Positions 1 to 8,383 of a DNA stretch of 64,000 nt are shown piece by piece. The notes under the pieces are model-generated. The model was given only the letters and a program-made list of their open reading frames with translations. It did no database searches and was not told where the DNA came from. The translations under genes were made by a program, and so were the position numbers. How positions within the stretch are numbered: the stretch's first letter is position 1; each line of letters opens with the position of its first letter. Source of the stretch: Neobacillus nitrireducens (GTDB lineage: Bacteria; Bacillota; Bacilli; Bacillales; Cytobacillaceae); NCBI RefSeq assembly GCF_030915405.1, contig NZ_CP133262.1, forward strand, positions 3,286,001-3,350,000, given 5' to 3'.

Positions 1-42
1 GAGTACAGCAACTGCTATGAATGTTTTAATTTTTTTTAGCAA
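1..42 (-). CDS. Start of a secreted or lipoprotein gene (partial, runs off the left edge)
   Basis: Only the first 14 codons are in the window. The reverse strand has a strong ribosome binding site (GGGAGG, 51-56), an 8-nt gap and a TTG start at 42, then Leu-Lys-Lys-Ile-Lys-Thr followed by Phe-Ile-Ala-Val-Ala-Val-Leu. A short basic N-terminus running into a hydrophobic stretch is how a signal peptide or membrane anchor begins. The product cannot be named from this much sequence. Confidence 0.6.
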   Translation of the reverse strand, partial: MLKKIKTFIAVAVL

Positions 43-218
43 TTTTTTATCCTCCCTGTTTTTTGTCAGCTAATTTAACCTAATCCTAACATGGATTTTT
101 CACTAACAAATAACAGGCGTATGTTAAAACCTTTACAGCTGTGGCAATTATATTGCAATAGTATATCTATATTCATTTAATAGTCTGAAAATGGGACTTT
201 TCCAATACAATATAATGT

Positions 219-248
219 AAAAAGCCCAGTAGTGATAGCTACTGAGCT
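219..248 (-). terminator. Rho-independent terminator of the aldo/keto reductase gene
   Basis: Read on the minus strand, an imperfect stem built on CAGTAG/CTACTG with a 6-nt loop is followed by GGC and a T run. It lies about 95 nt beyond the stop codon at 342. The remaining bases of 43-341 are AT-rich with no convincing gene. Confidence 0.6.
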
Positions 249-341
249 AAATCTCAATTTATTACAATTATGTTGCAAAGTTCGTCTTAACTTTTTTGAT
301 ATTACCGGTGTTTACCATTAATACCAATAGTTTTTGCGTAT

Positions 342-1259
342 TTAAGGGAGGATATTTCCTGCAGCACGGTAGATTTGATACCATTCTTCACGTGTTAAAT
401 GAATCTCGCTTGCTTTCACACAGTCCGTTAACCGGTCAATATTCATCGTACCAATCACTGGCTGCATATTCGCGGGATGACGTAACAGCCACGCAGTCGC
501 AATTGTCGTGTTGCTAACTTCATATTTGGCTGCAATTTCATCAATCTGCTGATTCAATTCTGGAAATTTCTCGTTTCCAAGGAAGACACCTTCAAAGAAT
601 CCATATTGGAATGGAGACCAAGGTTGGATTGTCATGTCATGCAGTCTGCAAAAATCAAGAACACTTCCGTCACGGGTGATTGCTGAATCATTCTCCATGT
701 TTACATTGATTCCATTCGAAATCATATTGGCGTTGGTGATACTTAATTGTAATTGATTCGCGACAAGTGGCTGCTTCACAAATTTCTTGAGCAATTGAAT
801 CTGCATCGGATTCTGATTCGATACGCCAAAGTGCCGCACCTTTCCTGAGTTTTCCAGGATATCAAAGGCCTCTGCGACTTCTTCAGGTTCGACCAGCGCA
901 TCGGGACGGTGCAGAAGTAGGACATCGAGATATTCCGTGTTTAGGCGCTTCAAGATGCCATCAACCGATTCTAATATATGTTCTTTTGAAAAATCAAACA
1001 TGCCTTTACGAATCCCGCATTTGGATTGCAGGATAATTTTTTCACGAACTTCCGCGTTCATATGGATTGCATCCGCGAAAATTTCCTCGCATGTTCCGCT
1101 GCCATATATGTCCGCATGGTCGAAGAAGTTAGCTCCTGCTTCTAAAGCCGTTTGTACAAAACGCTCTGCCTCAGGCTTCTCAAGCGAGTTAATCCGCATG
1201 CAGCCAATTGCAACAACTGGCACCTCTAGTGGACTGGATCCTAAGTTAATGGTTCTCAC
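342..1259 (-). CDS. Aldo/keto reductase family oxidoreductase (YdhF-like)
   Basis: A 305-residue, single-domain cytosolic aldo/keto reductase that would reduce carbonyl compounds with NADPH. The family's catalytic tetrad is visible: Asp and Tyr in 'DHADIYG' (about residues 47-53), Lys in 'SKCGI' (about 79-83) and His in 'LLHRPD' (about 114-119). 'GVSNQN' and the C-terminal 'PVIGT' are the usual substrate and cofactor loop landmarks. Length is normal for the group related to Bacillus YdhF. It is transcribed alone, downstream of the RocB-like gene and separated from it by a terminator. The physiological substrate cannot be read from the sequence. Confidence 0.9.
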   Translation of the reverse strand: MRTINLGSSPLEVPVVAIGCMRINSLEKPEAERFVQTALEAGANFFDHADIYGSGTCEEIFADAIHMNAEVREKIILQSKCGIRKGMFDFSKEHILESVDGILKRLNTEYLDVLLLHRPDALVEPEEVAEAFDILENSGKVRHFGVSNQNPMQIQLLKKFVKQPLVANQLQLSITNANMISNGINVNMENDSAITRDGSVLDFCRLHDMTIQPWSPFQYGFFEGVFLGNEKFPELNQQIDEIAAKYEVSNTTIATAWLLRHPANMQPVIGTMNIDRLTDCVKASEIHLTREEWYQIYRAAGNILP

Positions 1260-1368
1260 AGGTTATATCCCTCCAATTTATGTATCTACCTTATTTTTGC
1301 ACACGTGGTTAGAAATTAGCAATATTTGTCTACAAGATTGGATTAGGATAATCAATGATGATACCCGC

Positions 1369-1400
1369 AAAAAAGCCTGTAGACCAGGTCTACAAGCCTT
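1369..1400 (-). terminator. Rho-independent terminator of the rocB-like gene
   Basis: On the minus strand, GGCTTGTAGACC and GTCTACAGGC form a stem with a two-base loop region, followed directly by TTTTTTG. It starts 5 nt beyond the stop codon at 1405. Confidence 0.85.
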
Positions 1401-1404
1401 TGGA

Positions 1405-3057
1405 CTAGCGATTCAAAAGCTTTTGAATCACAAGATTTGTTAAGTTTGGGACCACTTCTAGTGAGTAAGTCATTTCCATTCGTTCAAGTTTTTTGTGAGC
1501 ATCTAAACCATAAGGACCGATATTGATGACTGGTACATTTATATCACGAATGTCTTGATAGTCTACAAAAAGTTTAGTACCCCAGCTCGGGTTATTGTTG
1601 GTTTCGGCATTAATACCAGCTTCATCATCACTTAGAGCAACAAAACTCATATCAGAGATATAAGGGAAAAAGTTTCTTGTCACAATTGGATATTGATAAT
1701 GTGGTTGGATTTCTACCACAGCTTCATCCAATGCCGTAATCAGAGCAAGCTCGTCTGTTGTTTTCCCTGTCAACTCAATTCGTGGTGAATATAGGGAGGA
1801 GTAAAACAGAATAATCGCTGGATTTTTATCCTTCATCCATTTCCAAGCTTCCTCTACGACTCTAGCTGCAAACATACGCGTATCTAAAGAGGTATTTGTT
1901 GAAAGCTTTTCTTTAAACTCATTCATATGAGTGGTGAAAACATCACCATTCTCCGCTCGCAATACTTGCTCCATCTCTTCAAACGTAAAGACGCGCGGTT
2001 TCCATGGATGCTGCATATAAGGCTCCCCGCTCATTGCACTATACTGCTTGTACCTATCTTCAAAAGATGTTAGGGCATTAGTAAAGGCAATATAGGCTTG
2101 CTCCTTTAACTTTTCAAGTACGTCCTTCGGTGACCAGGAATGAATAAAGAAATTGTAGTACACGTAGGCAGATAAGGCTGTCTGAACTGTGTAAGACGGT
2201 TTTAAATCGGTTTGCTTTAAAGAAACGGGTGGAACGGTTGTTTCACCAAAAGCTTCGTTACAAAGCTCTGGATTATAATTAATTTGCCTGGTCAGTTCTG
2301 CGGCGATGAAGTTAGGATCGAGACCCTCAAAGGCTGAGCCTACATGAGTTTCTGCTCCCGTAATAAAGAACGATGGCAGCAACTTTCCGACTGTCCCTTT
2401 GTAAATATAGCGATTTTCGTCGCCTTCATATCTGGGTGAAACGAAATCCGCATTAATCGCTGCTACATAGTCAAAACCATGTTCCTTTTTCCAGCGTTTT
2501 AATGTTTTCAAAGCTGAAAGAACACCATGTGAACTATCCTCCTCATCACATTCTGATAAGAGGACAATGTTTCCGTCTAATTCTTCAGGGTGCAGAGAAT
2601 AATAGTTTAAGAGATATAAATTGCTGGCAACCCCGCTTTTCATATCAAGGACGCCGCGTCCAAATAACCAATCCCCTGAATTTAAATGTTCCATAGCAGA
2701 AGTGGGCAATTGTTCACCTTTGAGTGATTCCATTAGTTTCTCCGGGAAGCATGCCTGGTCTTTTAATTGATTAAAGTCATCAATCCCAACCGTGTCAATA
2801 TGGCCCATCAAAATCAATGTGCGGTTGCTAATTCCCTTTGTTCCTTTAACAAAAGCAAGAACATTATATCGTTCTTGGTCATCGTTAAGCGTTTGTTCTA
2901 ACACTAGTTGGCTAGGGTTTTGTGAAAAATAGGGCATAGAAGAGATCATAGAGTATAAAGACTGGGCAATGGCTTTTTCGCCATTGGAATTAACGACACT
3001 TTCAATGTTTACGAGCTGTTTCGTGAAAGTCAGCACATCCTCACGACATTGCAACAT
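1405..3057 (-). CDS. rocB: M20-family peptidase, RocB-like (arginine utilization protein)
   Basis: A 550-residue cytosolic protein of the M20/M25/M40 metallopeptidase superfamily. Metal-site motifs are present: 'GHIDTV' near residue 85, 'GRGVLDMKSG' near 135 and 'SECDEEDSS' near 170. Overall length matches Bacillus RocB (about 566 residues), which is tied to arginine and ornithine use although its exact reaction is unsettled. I start it at the ATG at 3057 because AGGGGT lies 8 nt upstream; the open frame extends further upstream to 3162 without a better site. It is divergent from the lysine-riboswitch transporter, so an amino-acid catabolic theme is plausible but not proven. Confidence 0.85.
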   Translation of the reverse strand: MLQCREDVLTFTKQLVNIESVVNSNGEKAIAQSLYSMISSMPYFSQNPSQLVLEQTLNDDQERYNVLAFVKGTKGISNRTLILMGHIDTVGIDDFNQLKDQACFPEKLMESLKGEQLPTSAMEHLNSGDWLFGRGVLDMKSGVASNLYLLNYYSLHPEELDGNIVLLSECDEEDSSHGVLSALKTLKRWKKEHGFDYVAAINADFVSPRYEGDENRYIYKGTVGKLLPSFFITGAETHVGSAFEGLDPNFIAAELTRQINYNPELCNEAFGETTVPPVSLKQTDLKPSYTVQTALSAYVYYNFFIHSWSPKDVLEKLKEQAYIAFTNALTSFEDRYKQYSAMSGEPYMQHPWKPRVFTFEEMEQVLRAENGDVFTTHMNEFKEKLSTNTSLDTRMFAARVVEEAWKWMKDKNPAIILFYSSLYSPRIELTGKTTDELALITALDEAVVEIQPHYQYPIVTRNFFPYISDMSFVALSDDEAGINAETNNNPSWGTKLFVDYQDIRDINVPVINIGPYGLDAHKKLERMEMTYSLEVVPNLTNLVIQKLLNR

Positions 3058-3173
3058 TAGCTTGACCCCTTTTTCTAGTAATTTTAAATTTTGGTATTTT
3101 AAAAAAATGTATCTCAAGAAAGAAAACCAGTCAAGGCTTTTCATTCTGGTTACAAATTCCAAAAAAAATATTA

Positions 3174-3202
3174 TTGCATCTGTTAGAATATTCTTTTATA
3201 CT
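3174..3202 (+). promoter_or_regulatory. Sigma-A promoter of the lysine transporter operon
   Basis: TTGCAT (3174-3179) and TATACT (3197-3202) are separated by exactly 17 bp and lie about 50 bp upstream of the riboswitch aptamer, the expected place for its promoter. Confidence 0.7.
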
Positions 3203-3251
3203 GAAGAAAGCTTCGTTAAACTAAATATAAAATCCTCATCTTTTAGCATTA

Positions 3252-3494
3252 GATGAGGTAGAGGTCGCGATTTTTATTAGTATCCTATTTGAGATTTAGT
3301 GAAATCTATGAAAATAGGAAAAAGGATCAATCGCCGAAGCTTCTGAAATCACTTCTTTCAGAAAGCTGGGTCTGCACTCGAATAGGGGCAGAACTGTCAC
3401 AGTTCCATTGGAATTGTGGAGAACTATCTTCATCAATGCTAATCGATGGGGGTGTCTAGAACACCGTCATACTAAAATCGACGGTGTTTTTTTA
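3252..3494 (+). promoter_or_regulatory. Lysine riboswitch (L box) with its terminator
   Basis: The aptamer covers about 3252-3433. P1 pairs GATGAGGTAG (3252 on) with CTATCTTCATC (3423-3433). The L-box core is present in order: AGAGGTCGCG, AGTA, CGCCGAAGC, GCTGGGTCTGCA, ACTGTCACAG and TGGAGAACTATC. Downstream, ACACCGTC (3461-3468) pairs with GACGGTGT (3480-3487) and leads into a T run, which is the OFF terminator. Lysine binding should favour the terminator and stop transcription of the transporter downstream at 3515. Confidence 0.93.
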
Positions 3495-3514
3495 TTACCA
3501 GGGAGGGAATATTT

Positions 3515-4312
3515 ATGAAAAAGTTTGTATTTTTATTAGCTGCGATGATGTTGATTTTATCTGCTTGTGGAACTGCGAAGAGTGATGGGGCAGAAAAGAC
3601 TACAAAAGCAAATGGTTCTAAACTTGAACTAGTAAAAGATGGTGCATTAACATTCTCAATGACAGGGCAGTATCCGCCGCTTAACTTTAAGAAGGACGGA
3701 AAATTGACTGGATTTGATGTTGAAATTGGAACAGAAATTGCCAAGCGAATCGGGCTTGAAGCAAACCCTGTTACAAACCCATGGGAAACGATTATCCAAG
3801 GGCTAAAGGCAAAAAAATATGATGCCATTATCGGCAGTATGACCGCTACACCTGAACGTGATAAGCAAGTTGATTTCACTAATCCGTACTATCTTTCTGG
3901 CGCACAAATTTTTGTAGCAGAAGGCAATTCCGATATTCAGTCGAAAGAGGATTTAAAGGGTAAAAAAGTTGGAGTCATTCAGGCTAGTACCTGGAAAGAC
4001 ATGGCCGAAGAATTATCTGATCAAGTGAAGGGCTATCCAACTGACGTAAATGCACTTCAAGATTTGGCACTTGGCCGTTTAGATGCCGTCATCACTGACA
4101 AAATTGTGGGTGTTAGTGCAAAAAATGAAAAAGGCTTAAAAATTAAGGAAATTGGCGATTTACTGAATGAAGATCGTGTAAGTGTTGCGATTGCTGAAGG
4201 AAACAAAGAGCTTGCTGATAAAATCAACAAGGCCATCCAATCAATGATTGATGATGGTACGTATGAAAAGATTAGTATGAAATGGTTTAATACAAACATC
4301 ATGAAAAAGTAA
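3515..4312 (+). CDS. Amino-acid ABC transporter, substrate-binding lipoprotein (probably lysine)
   Basis: A 265-residue family 3 solute-binding protein. The N-terminus is a lipoprotein signal ending in a lipobox (Leu-Ser-Ala-Cys, Cys about residue 20), so it is tethered to the outer face of the membrane. 'GFDVEIGTEIAKRIG' and 'MTATPERDKQVDFTNPYY' are typical of polar amino-acid binding proteins (HisJ/ArtJ class). It is first in an operon with a permease and an ATPase. Specificity is inferred from the lysine riboswitch immediately upstream, not from pocket residues. SD AGGGAGG lies upstream of the ATG. Confidence 0.9.
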   Translation: MKKFVFLLAAMMLILSACGTAKSDGAEKTTKANGSKLELVKDGALTFSMTGQYPPLNFKKDGKLTGFDVEIGTEIAKRIGLEANPVTNPWETIIQGLKAKKYDAIIGSMTATPERDKQVDFTNPYYLSGAQIFVAEGNSDIQSKEDLKGKKVGVIQASTWKDMAEELSDQVKGYPTDVNALQDLALGRLDAVITDKIVGVSAKNEKGLKIKEIGDLLNEDRVSVAIAEGNKELADKINKAIQSMIDDGTYEKISMKWFNTNIMKK

Positions 4313-4330
4313 GACTGGAAAAAAATATTT

Positions 4331-4361
4331 AGTGCAAGCACCTGATGAGGGTGCTTGCACT
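4331..4361 (+). other. Intercistronic hairpin between binding-protein and permease genes
   Basis: AGTGCAAGCACC pairs perfectly with GGTGCTTGCACT (12 bp, 7-nt loop). No T run follows, so it is unlikely to stop all transcription. Hairpins here commonly stabilise the upstream part of the mRNA and keep binding protein in excess over membrane components; that role is inference. Confidence 0.7.
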
Positions 4362-4384
4362 ATTCAATGAAGGAGGTATAGATC

Positions 4385-5068
4385 GTGGTTTTTATTGAAA
4401 ATATTATCAGTATTTTTAGTGAACATGGAATTGCCTTTTTGAAAGCTGCTTGGATGACGATTGCGATAACAGCCATCTCGCTATTGTTTGCAATGGTGAT
4501 TGGCGTTATTTTTGCCAGCTTTAAGATATCCTCAAGTAAAATACTAAATCGTATCGCTGATATCTACATAGGTATTATTCGTGGAACGCCTCTCATTGTT
4601 CAGATCATGTTCTTATATTATGGACTTGCCAATATAGTGAACCTGGATAGTTTCACAGCGGGTGCCTTGGCATTAGGTGTTCATACGGGCGCCTATATTG
4701 CTGAAATTTTTAGAGGGGCCGTGCAATCCATTGATCGCGGACAAATGGAAGCAGCCAGGTCCCTCGGAATGCCCAATTCTCTTGCGATGAGGAGAATTAT
4801 TTTCCCACAGGCTTTCAAAAGAGCAATTCCGTCTCTAGCCAATCAGTTTATTATTGGATTAAAGGATTCATCCCTTGTTGCCTATATTGCTGTGACTGAT
4901 CTATATAACACGGCCCTAAGTGTCCAAGGTGAAAACTATATGCCTTTTGAAACCTATTTCGTGGTAGGAATCTATTATTTGATTATCGTCCTTATTTTCA
5001 CTTGGTTTGCCAACCGGATTGAGAATAGGATGGATGTCAGCAAACCAAAGGAGGTCCGATTGGCATGA
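4385..5068 (+). CDS. Amino-acid ABC transporter permease (probably lysine)
   Basis: A 227-residue HisM/GlnP-type permease with about five membrane segments. The family signature, with '[15 protein letters not shown]' followed by '[11 protein letters not shown]', is the EAA loop that docks on the ATPase. It starts with GTG at 4385, with AGGAGG at 4371-4376. The stop overlaps the ATPase start by 4 nt, so the two are translationally coupled. A homodimer of this protein would form the pore, as in other three-gene systems of this class. Confidence 0.92.
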   Translation: MVFIENIISIFSEHGIAFLKAAWMTIAITAISLLFAMVIGVIFASFKISSSKILNRIADIYIGIIRGTPLIVQIMFLYYGLANIVNLDSFTAGALALGVHTGAYIAEIFRGAVQSIDRGQMEAARSLGMPNSLAMRRIIFPQAFKRAIPSLANQFIIGLKDSSLVAYIAVTDLYNTALSVQGENYMPFETYFVVGIYYLIIVLIFTWFANRIENRMDVSKPKEVRLA

Positions 5069-5787
5069 TTGAAGTCCATCATCTATCAAAGTCCTTTGGT
5101 AAGCTCGAAGTATTAAAGAATATTGACATAAACGTCAGCGAGAAAGAAGTAGTGGTTCTTATCGGCGCCAGTGGCTCCGGGAAAAGCACACTGCTTCGCT
5201 GCTTAAACTTTTTAGAAGTGGCAGAGCGCGGGGAGATTATCATCGATTCAGAAAAGGTAGACCTCGTCAAAACGAACTTAAATAAAGTAAGAGAAAAGGT
5301 TGGAATGGTGTTTCAGCATTTTAATCTTTTCCCGCATAAAACCGTGCTCGAAAATATAACAGAAGCCCCGATTTTCGTCCGAAAGGAAACCAAGGAAGCA
5401 GCAAGTGCCAAAGCTATCGCTCTTTTAAAAAAGGTTGGTTTAGAGGATAAAGCTAACTATTATCCGGACCAGTTATCCGGGGGGCAAAAGCAGCGGGTGG
5501 CGATTGCAAGAGCGTTGGCAATGGAACCAAAAGTGATGCTCTTTGATGAGCCGACTTCCGCTTTGGATCCAGAGCTCGTGGGTGAAGTACTCCAGGTAAT
5601 GAAAGATCTCGCACGTGAAGGAATGACAATGGTCATTGTGACTCATGAAATGGGCTTTGCGAAAGAAGTCGCGGACCGAGTCATTATGCTTGCAGACGGG
5701 AATATTATTGAAGAAGGGCATCCGAGTGAAATTTTTGTCTATCCAAAACACGAACGAACCCAACGGTTTTTGAACCAGGTATTATAA
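5065..5787 (+). CDS. Amino-acid ABC transporter ATP-binding protein (probably lysine)
   Basis: A 240-residue GlnQ/HisP-type ATPase. Walker A 'GASGSGKST' is near residue 33, the signature 'LSGGQKQR' near 136, Walker B '[13 protein letters not shown]' near 157, and the H-loop histidine in 'VTHEMGF' near 192. It overlaps the permease gene by 4 nt and closes the riboswitch-controlled operon, with a strong terminator 35 nt downstream. Confidence 0.93.
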   Translation: MIEVHHLSKSFGKLEVLKNIDINVSEKEVVVLIGASGSGKSTLLRCLNFLEVAERGEIIIDSEKVDLVKTNLNKVREKVGMVFQHFNLFPHKTVLENITEAPIFVRKETKEAASAKAIALLKKVGLEDKANYYPDQLSGGQKQRVAIARALAMEPKVMLFDEPTSALDPELVGEVLQVMKDLAREGMTMVIVTHEMGFAKEVADRVIMLADGNIIEEGHPSEIFVYPKHERTQRFLNQVL

Positions 5788-5821
5788 ATTGTAGAAATAA
5801 GAAGTAATAAAGGAATTAATT

Positions 5822-5874
5822 AAAAAAGGCTGACTGAAATGGAACCTACAGTTCCACTTTAGTCAGCCTTTTTT
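5822..5874. terminator. Bidirectional terminator between the lysine transporter and the XRE-cupin gene
   Basis: AAAAAAGGCTGACT pairs with AGTCAGCCTTTTTT, with further pairing of TGGAAC and GTTCCA inside. A runs and T runs flank the stem, so it can serve the convergent genes ending at 5787 and 5907. Confidence 0.9.
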
Positions 5875-5906
5875 GACACACAAGTCATCAGAGAGAAAGC
5901 TAAAGA

Positions 5907-6446
5907 TTAAATAATATCATTCAGTTCGCTGTCGGAATAAATGGAAATTAACACCACCGCTTTTCCCTCACCAATATTTCTAACAAAATGCGGTACACTG
6001 GCATTCCAGCTGAAGGAGTCCCCTTCTTCAATAATCATCGAGTCTTCACCTTGTTCTGCTTGAACTCTTCCCTCCAACACTAAATGACATTCCTCGCCTT
6101 CATGGGCGTTTAATTCACCCATAGAAGCCCCTGGAGGAAATTCAACCTGCATCATTCGTAATCCGCCTTTAGAGGTTAAATGTTCTATTTTCAAGCTGTT
6201 GAATGTAGAATAAGTCCTCTCATCCTTTCGAACGACCCGCATGTGCTGCTTTTTTTCCAACAATAAATAAGGTAACGGCACCCCAAGGAAGGTTGAGATG
6301 GTTTGTAAAGTGCTAATCGATGGAGAGGTGTTATTGTTTTCAACATTGCTGATAAATCCCTTTGAAAGCCCTGTTCCTTCACACATTTGAGCAATCGTGA
6401 TTTTTTTTCGATTGCGTATCGTACGAATTTTTGATCCGATATCCAA
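5907..6446 (-). CDS. XRE-family transcriptional regulator with C-terminal cupin domain
   Basis: About 179 residues. Residues 1-60 form an XRE helix-turn-helix ('TIAQMCEGTGLSKGFISNVENN'-like region, key Ser-Lys-Gly-Phe-Ile-Ser). Residues 105-175 form a cupin_2 barrel ('HEGEECHLVLEG' and 'EGDSFSWNASVPHFVRN'). This two-domain plan belongs to small-molecule-sensing repressors related to PuuR and similar regulators. I prefer the TTG start at 6446 because GAGGTG lies 6 nt upstream; an open frame continues to an ATG at 6482. The target genes and ligand are unknown; it is convergent with the lysine transporter. Confidence 0.87.
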   Translation of the reverse strand: MDIGSKIRTIRNRKKITIAQMCEGTGLSKGFISNVENNNTSPSISTLQTISTFLGVPLPYLLLEKKQHMRVVRKDERTYSTFNSLKIEHLTSKGGLRMMQVEFPPGASMGELNAHEGEECHLVLEGRVQAEQGEDSMIIEEGDSFSWNASVPHFVRNIGEGKAVVLISIYSDSELNDII

Positions 6447-6590
6447 ATTTTCCACCTCAAGAGTTTCCAAATAAAAAAACATAATTCTATTTTAGCAAAA
6501 GTAAAGTTGGCAATCTAGAATCACTTTTGTTTTATGGAAAAATAATATTCATATAAGAAAACAAGGTAAAGGCTGTCGATGGATTATTGT

Positions 6591-7298
6591 TCACCATTCC
6601 TTCGGCTGATAATTAAGATCTGCAAATAATTGATTCCGTTCTTTCTTTGACAAATCGCGCCACTGTCCAATTGGCAAATTGCCTAATTGAATATTCATGA
6701 TTCGAGTCCGTTGCAGCCTAACAACTCCATAACCAAGAGCAGAACACATCCGGCGGATTTGCCGATTGAGACCTTGTGTTAGGATAATCTGAAATACATA
6801 TTTAGAAAGTTGGGTAACTTTACACGGCAATGTCTTTGTATCCAAAATTTCGACACCTGCTGCCATTCTTTTTAAAAATTCAGGAGTGATCGGTTTGTCG
6901 ACGGTTACGATATATTCTTTCTCATGCTTATTCTCAGCACGCAAAATTTCGTTAACAATATCTCCATCATTCGTCAGAAGGATTAAACCATCAGATTCCT
7001 TATCCAAACGGCCGATGTGGAATATTCGTAAGGGATGATTGACTAAGTCGATGATATTTCCCTTGATATGTCTTTCCGTTGTACTCGTTATCCCAACAGG
7101 TTTATTTAAGGCGATATAGACATAATTTGCAGTCACTTTAATCGGGGTTCCGCTAATGCGAACATCATCGCCAGGCTCAACCTGGCTCCCTATTTCCGCG
7201 ACCTTCCCATTAATCGTAACTCTTCCTTCACTAATTAACTTATCTGCTCCTCTTCTAGATGCTTTGCCAGACTCGCTAATAAATTTATTAATACGCAT
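6591..7298 (-). CDS. rluF: 23S rRNA pseudouridine synthase, RluF-like
   Basis: About 235 residues. An N-terminal S4 RNA-binding domain ('[19 protein letters not shown]', residues 1-60) precedes an RsuA/RluB/E/F catalytic domain. The catalytic Asp is in '[17 protein letters not shown]' (about 98-114), and '[14 protein letters not shown]' is the conserved distal motif. The RsuA-type motif and length suit RluF, which modifies U2604 of 23S rRNA in E. coli; the exact target here is inferred. The ATG at 7298 is chosen because AGGGTG precedes it by 6 nt. Confidence 0.85.
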   Translation of the reverse strand: MRINKFISESGKASRRGADKLISEGRVTINGKVAEIGSQVEPGDDVRISGTPIKVTANYVYIALNKPVGITSTTERHIKGNIIDLVNHPLRIFHIGRLDKESDGLILLTNDGDIVNEILRAENKHEKEYIVTVDKPITPEFLKRMAAGVEILDTKTLPCKVTQLSKYVFQIILTQGLNRQIRRMCSALGYGVVRLQRTRIMNIQLGNLPIGQWRDLSKKERNQLFADLNYQPKEW

Positions 7299-7399
7299 GT
7301 TACACACCCTTAAGTGGAGAATTGTAAGTTTACCATACCCAAATGCTATCTTTTTTTCAAGTCTTACGGTGCCTTTTCGGATTGTGACAAGAATTGTAA

Positions 7400-7507
7400 A
7401 TTAGCAGTAAAGAGACGGTAGTGACCGGCTGGTTGAATGATAATGAAAAATGGTATTATTTCTATGTTGGTAAAGAAGTGGTTGCTAGTTCAATGAGCGA
7501 ACGGTAG
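7400..7507 (+). pseudogene. Remnant of a cell-wall-binding (choline-binding-type) repeat gene
   Basis: An open stretch of 35 codons, bounded upstream by a stop at 7397, ends in TAG at 7505. It encodes Thr-Gly-Trp-Leu-Asn-Asp-Asn-Glu-Lys-Trp-Tyr-Tyr-Phe, the aromatic pattern (GW...KWYYF) of CW_binding_1 or glucan-binding repeats, which occur in tandem at the ends of surface hydrolases. No enzyme domain or convincing start precedes it, so I read it as the last repeat of a lost gene. A GTG at 7421 could start a 28-residue peptide, but no good SD is visible. Confidence 0.5.
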
Positions 7508-7523
7508 ATAGGGGGATATACAT

Positions 7524-7976
7524 TTGTCAGTTATTAAAAAGCTTCAGTTTAAGGATCAAGGACAAGCTGTATTAATCATTAACGCACCAAAGGCCTATGA
7601 GGAAGTAATGGCATTCTTTGAGGGAAATGTCCATAAACAAGGTGGATTAGAAGAAGGCTATGATTTTGTCCAGGTATTTGGAACCAGTAATGGTGAGCTT
7701 CAAGCTTTTGCAAAGAGTGCGGAAAGTTTTGTGAAAGAGAATGGACTGTTCTGGCTTTGCTATCCTAAAAAATCATCAAAGACATATAAAGGTTCAGACT
7801 GCAGCCGTGACACGGTTATGTACCTACTTGCTGAAAAAGGATATGAACCGGTTCGGCAAATTGCTATTGATGAAGATTGGTCTGCATTAAGATTCCGGAA
7901 GCCAGAACAAATTAAGACAATGAAACGGAGTTTTGCTGTTACGGAAGTTGGGAAAAAACGGACCGAGCAGCAATGA
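7524..7976 (+). CDS. DUF3052-like cytosolic protein
   Basis: A 150-residue soluble protein. It has the pattern of the DUF3052 family: an N-terminal 'LIINAPKAY' strand, 'YDFVQVFGTSNGEL' in the middle and the C-terminal 'GSDCSRDTVM' and 'DWSALRFRKPEQ' blocks. Its function is unknown. The TTG at 7524 is preceded by GGGGGAT. It is monocistronic, with a strong terminator right after it, and lies just upstream of the iteron array of the segregation cassette. Confidence 0.75.
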   Translation: MSVIKKLQFKDQGQAVLIINAPKAYEEVMAFFEGNVHKQGGLEEGYDFVQVFGTSNGELQAFAKSAESFVKENGLFWLCYPKKSSKTYKGSDCSRDTVMYLLAEKGYEPVRQIAIDEDWSALRFRKPEQIKTMKRSFAVTEVGKKRTEQQ

Positions 7977-7991
7977 CTTCTATCAGCTAGC

Positions 7992-8026
7992 AGACCTAAG
8001 GGCTATGAGGGCCTTAGGTCTTTTTT
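7992..8026 (+). terminator. Rho-independent terminator after the DUF3052-like gene
   Basis: AGACCTAAGG pairs with CCTTAGGTCT around a 10-nt loop and is followed by TTTTTT. Confidence 0.92.
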
Positions 8027-8040
8027 ATGCATTCATTTAA

Positions 8041-8252
8041 GAATGTAAACAAATATGTGTACAAGTTTACGGTAATACACTAGTTGTTTACGAAAATGTA
8101 TACAAGTTTACTTTTTGTATACATGTTGTTTACAAATGCGTTTACATGTATACAAACCTGTACACATCTTGCGACGGTGCGATGTATACAGGTTTGTTAT
8201 TGTTGTTTACAAAAATGTAAACAACGTGCGAAAGTTTACGCGTTGTTTACAT
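8041..8252. repeat. Iteron array: candidate centromere (parC-like) of the ParMR cassette
   Basis: About 210 bp with ten copies of GTTTAC or its complement (starting 8045, 8065, 8086, 8106, 8128, 8140, 8205, 8217, 8234, 8245) and four GTATAC sites (8098, 8117, 8148, 8184), plus GTGTAC-type variants at 8057 and 8160. Neighbouring sites are mostly spaced 8 or 11-12 bp apart, so many lie on one face of the helix. Pairs form small palindromes such as GTTTACAAAAATGTAAAC (8205-8222). It sits directly upstream of the ParM-like gene, where ParR-binding centromere and operator repeats of type II partition systems lie. Confidence 0.75.
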
Positions 8253-8383
8253 TTTTACAGTTATATTATTTTTAAGCGGAAATTATTGAAGAATCTAGTA
8301 TTCTTCTATACCCTTAAAGAGGTAAACTAGAACTACATAATTATTAAAAAATAAATCCATTAAATGAAAAGGAATGATATTTT

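Noticed and set aside
8084-8330. Two overlapping small ORFs (63 and 71 codons) in the iteron region
   Set aside because: They are built from GTTTAC/GTATAC repeats (Cys/Phe/Tyr-rich nonsense), lack a ribosome site and overlap each other.
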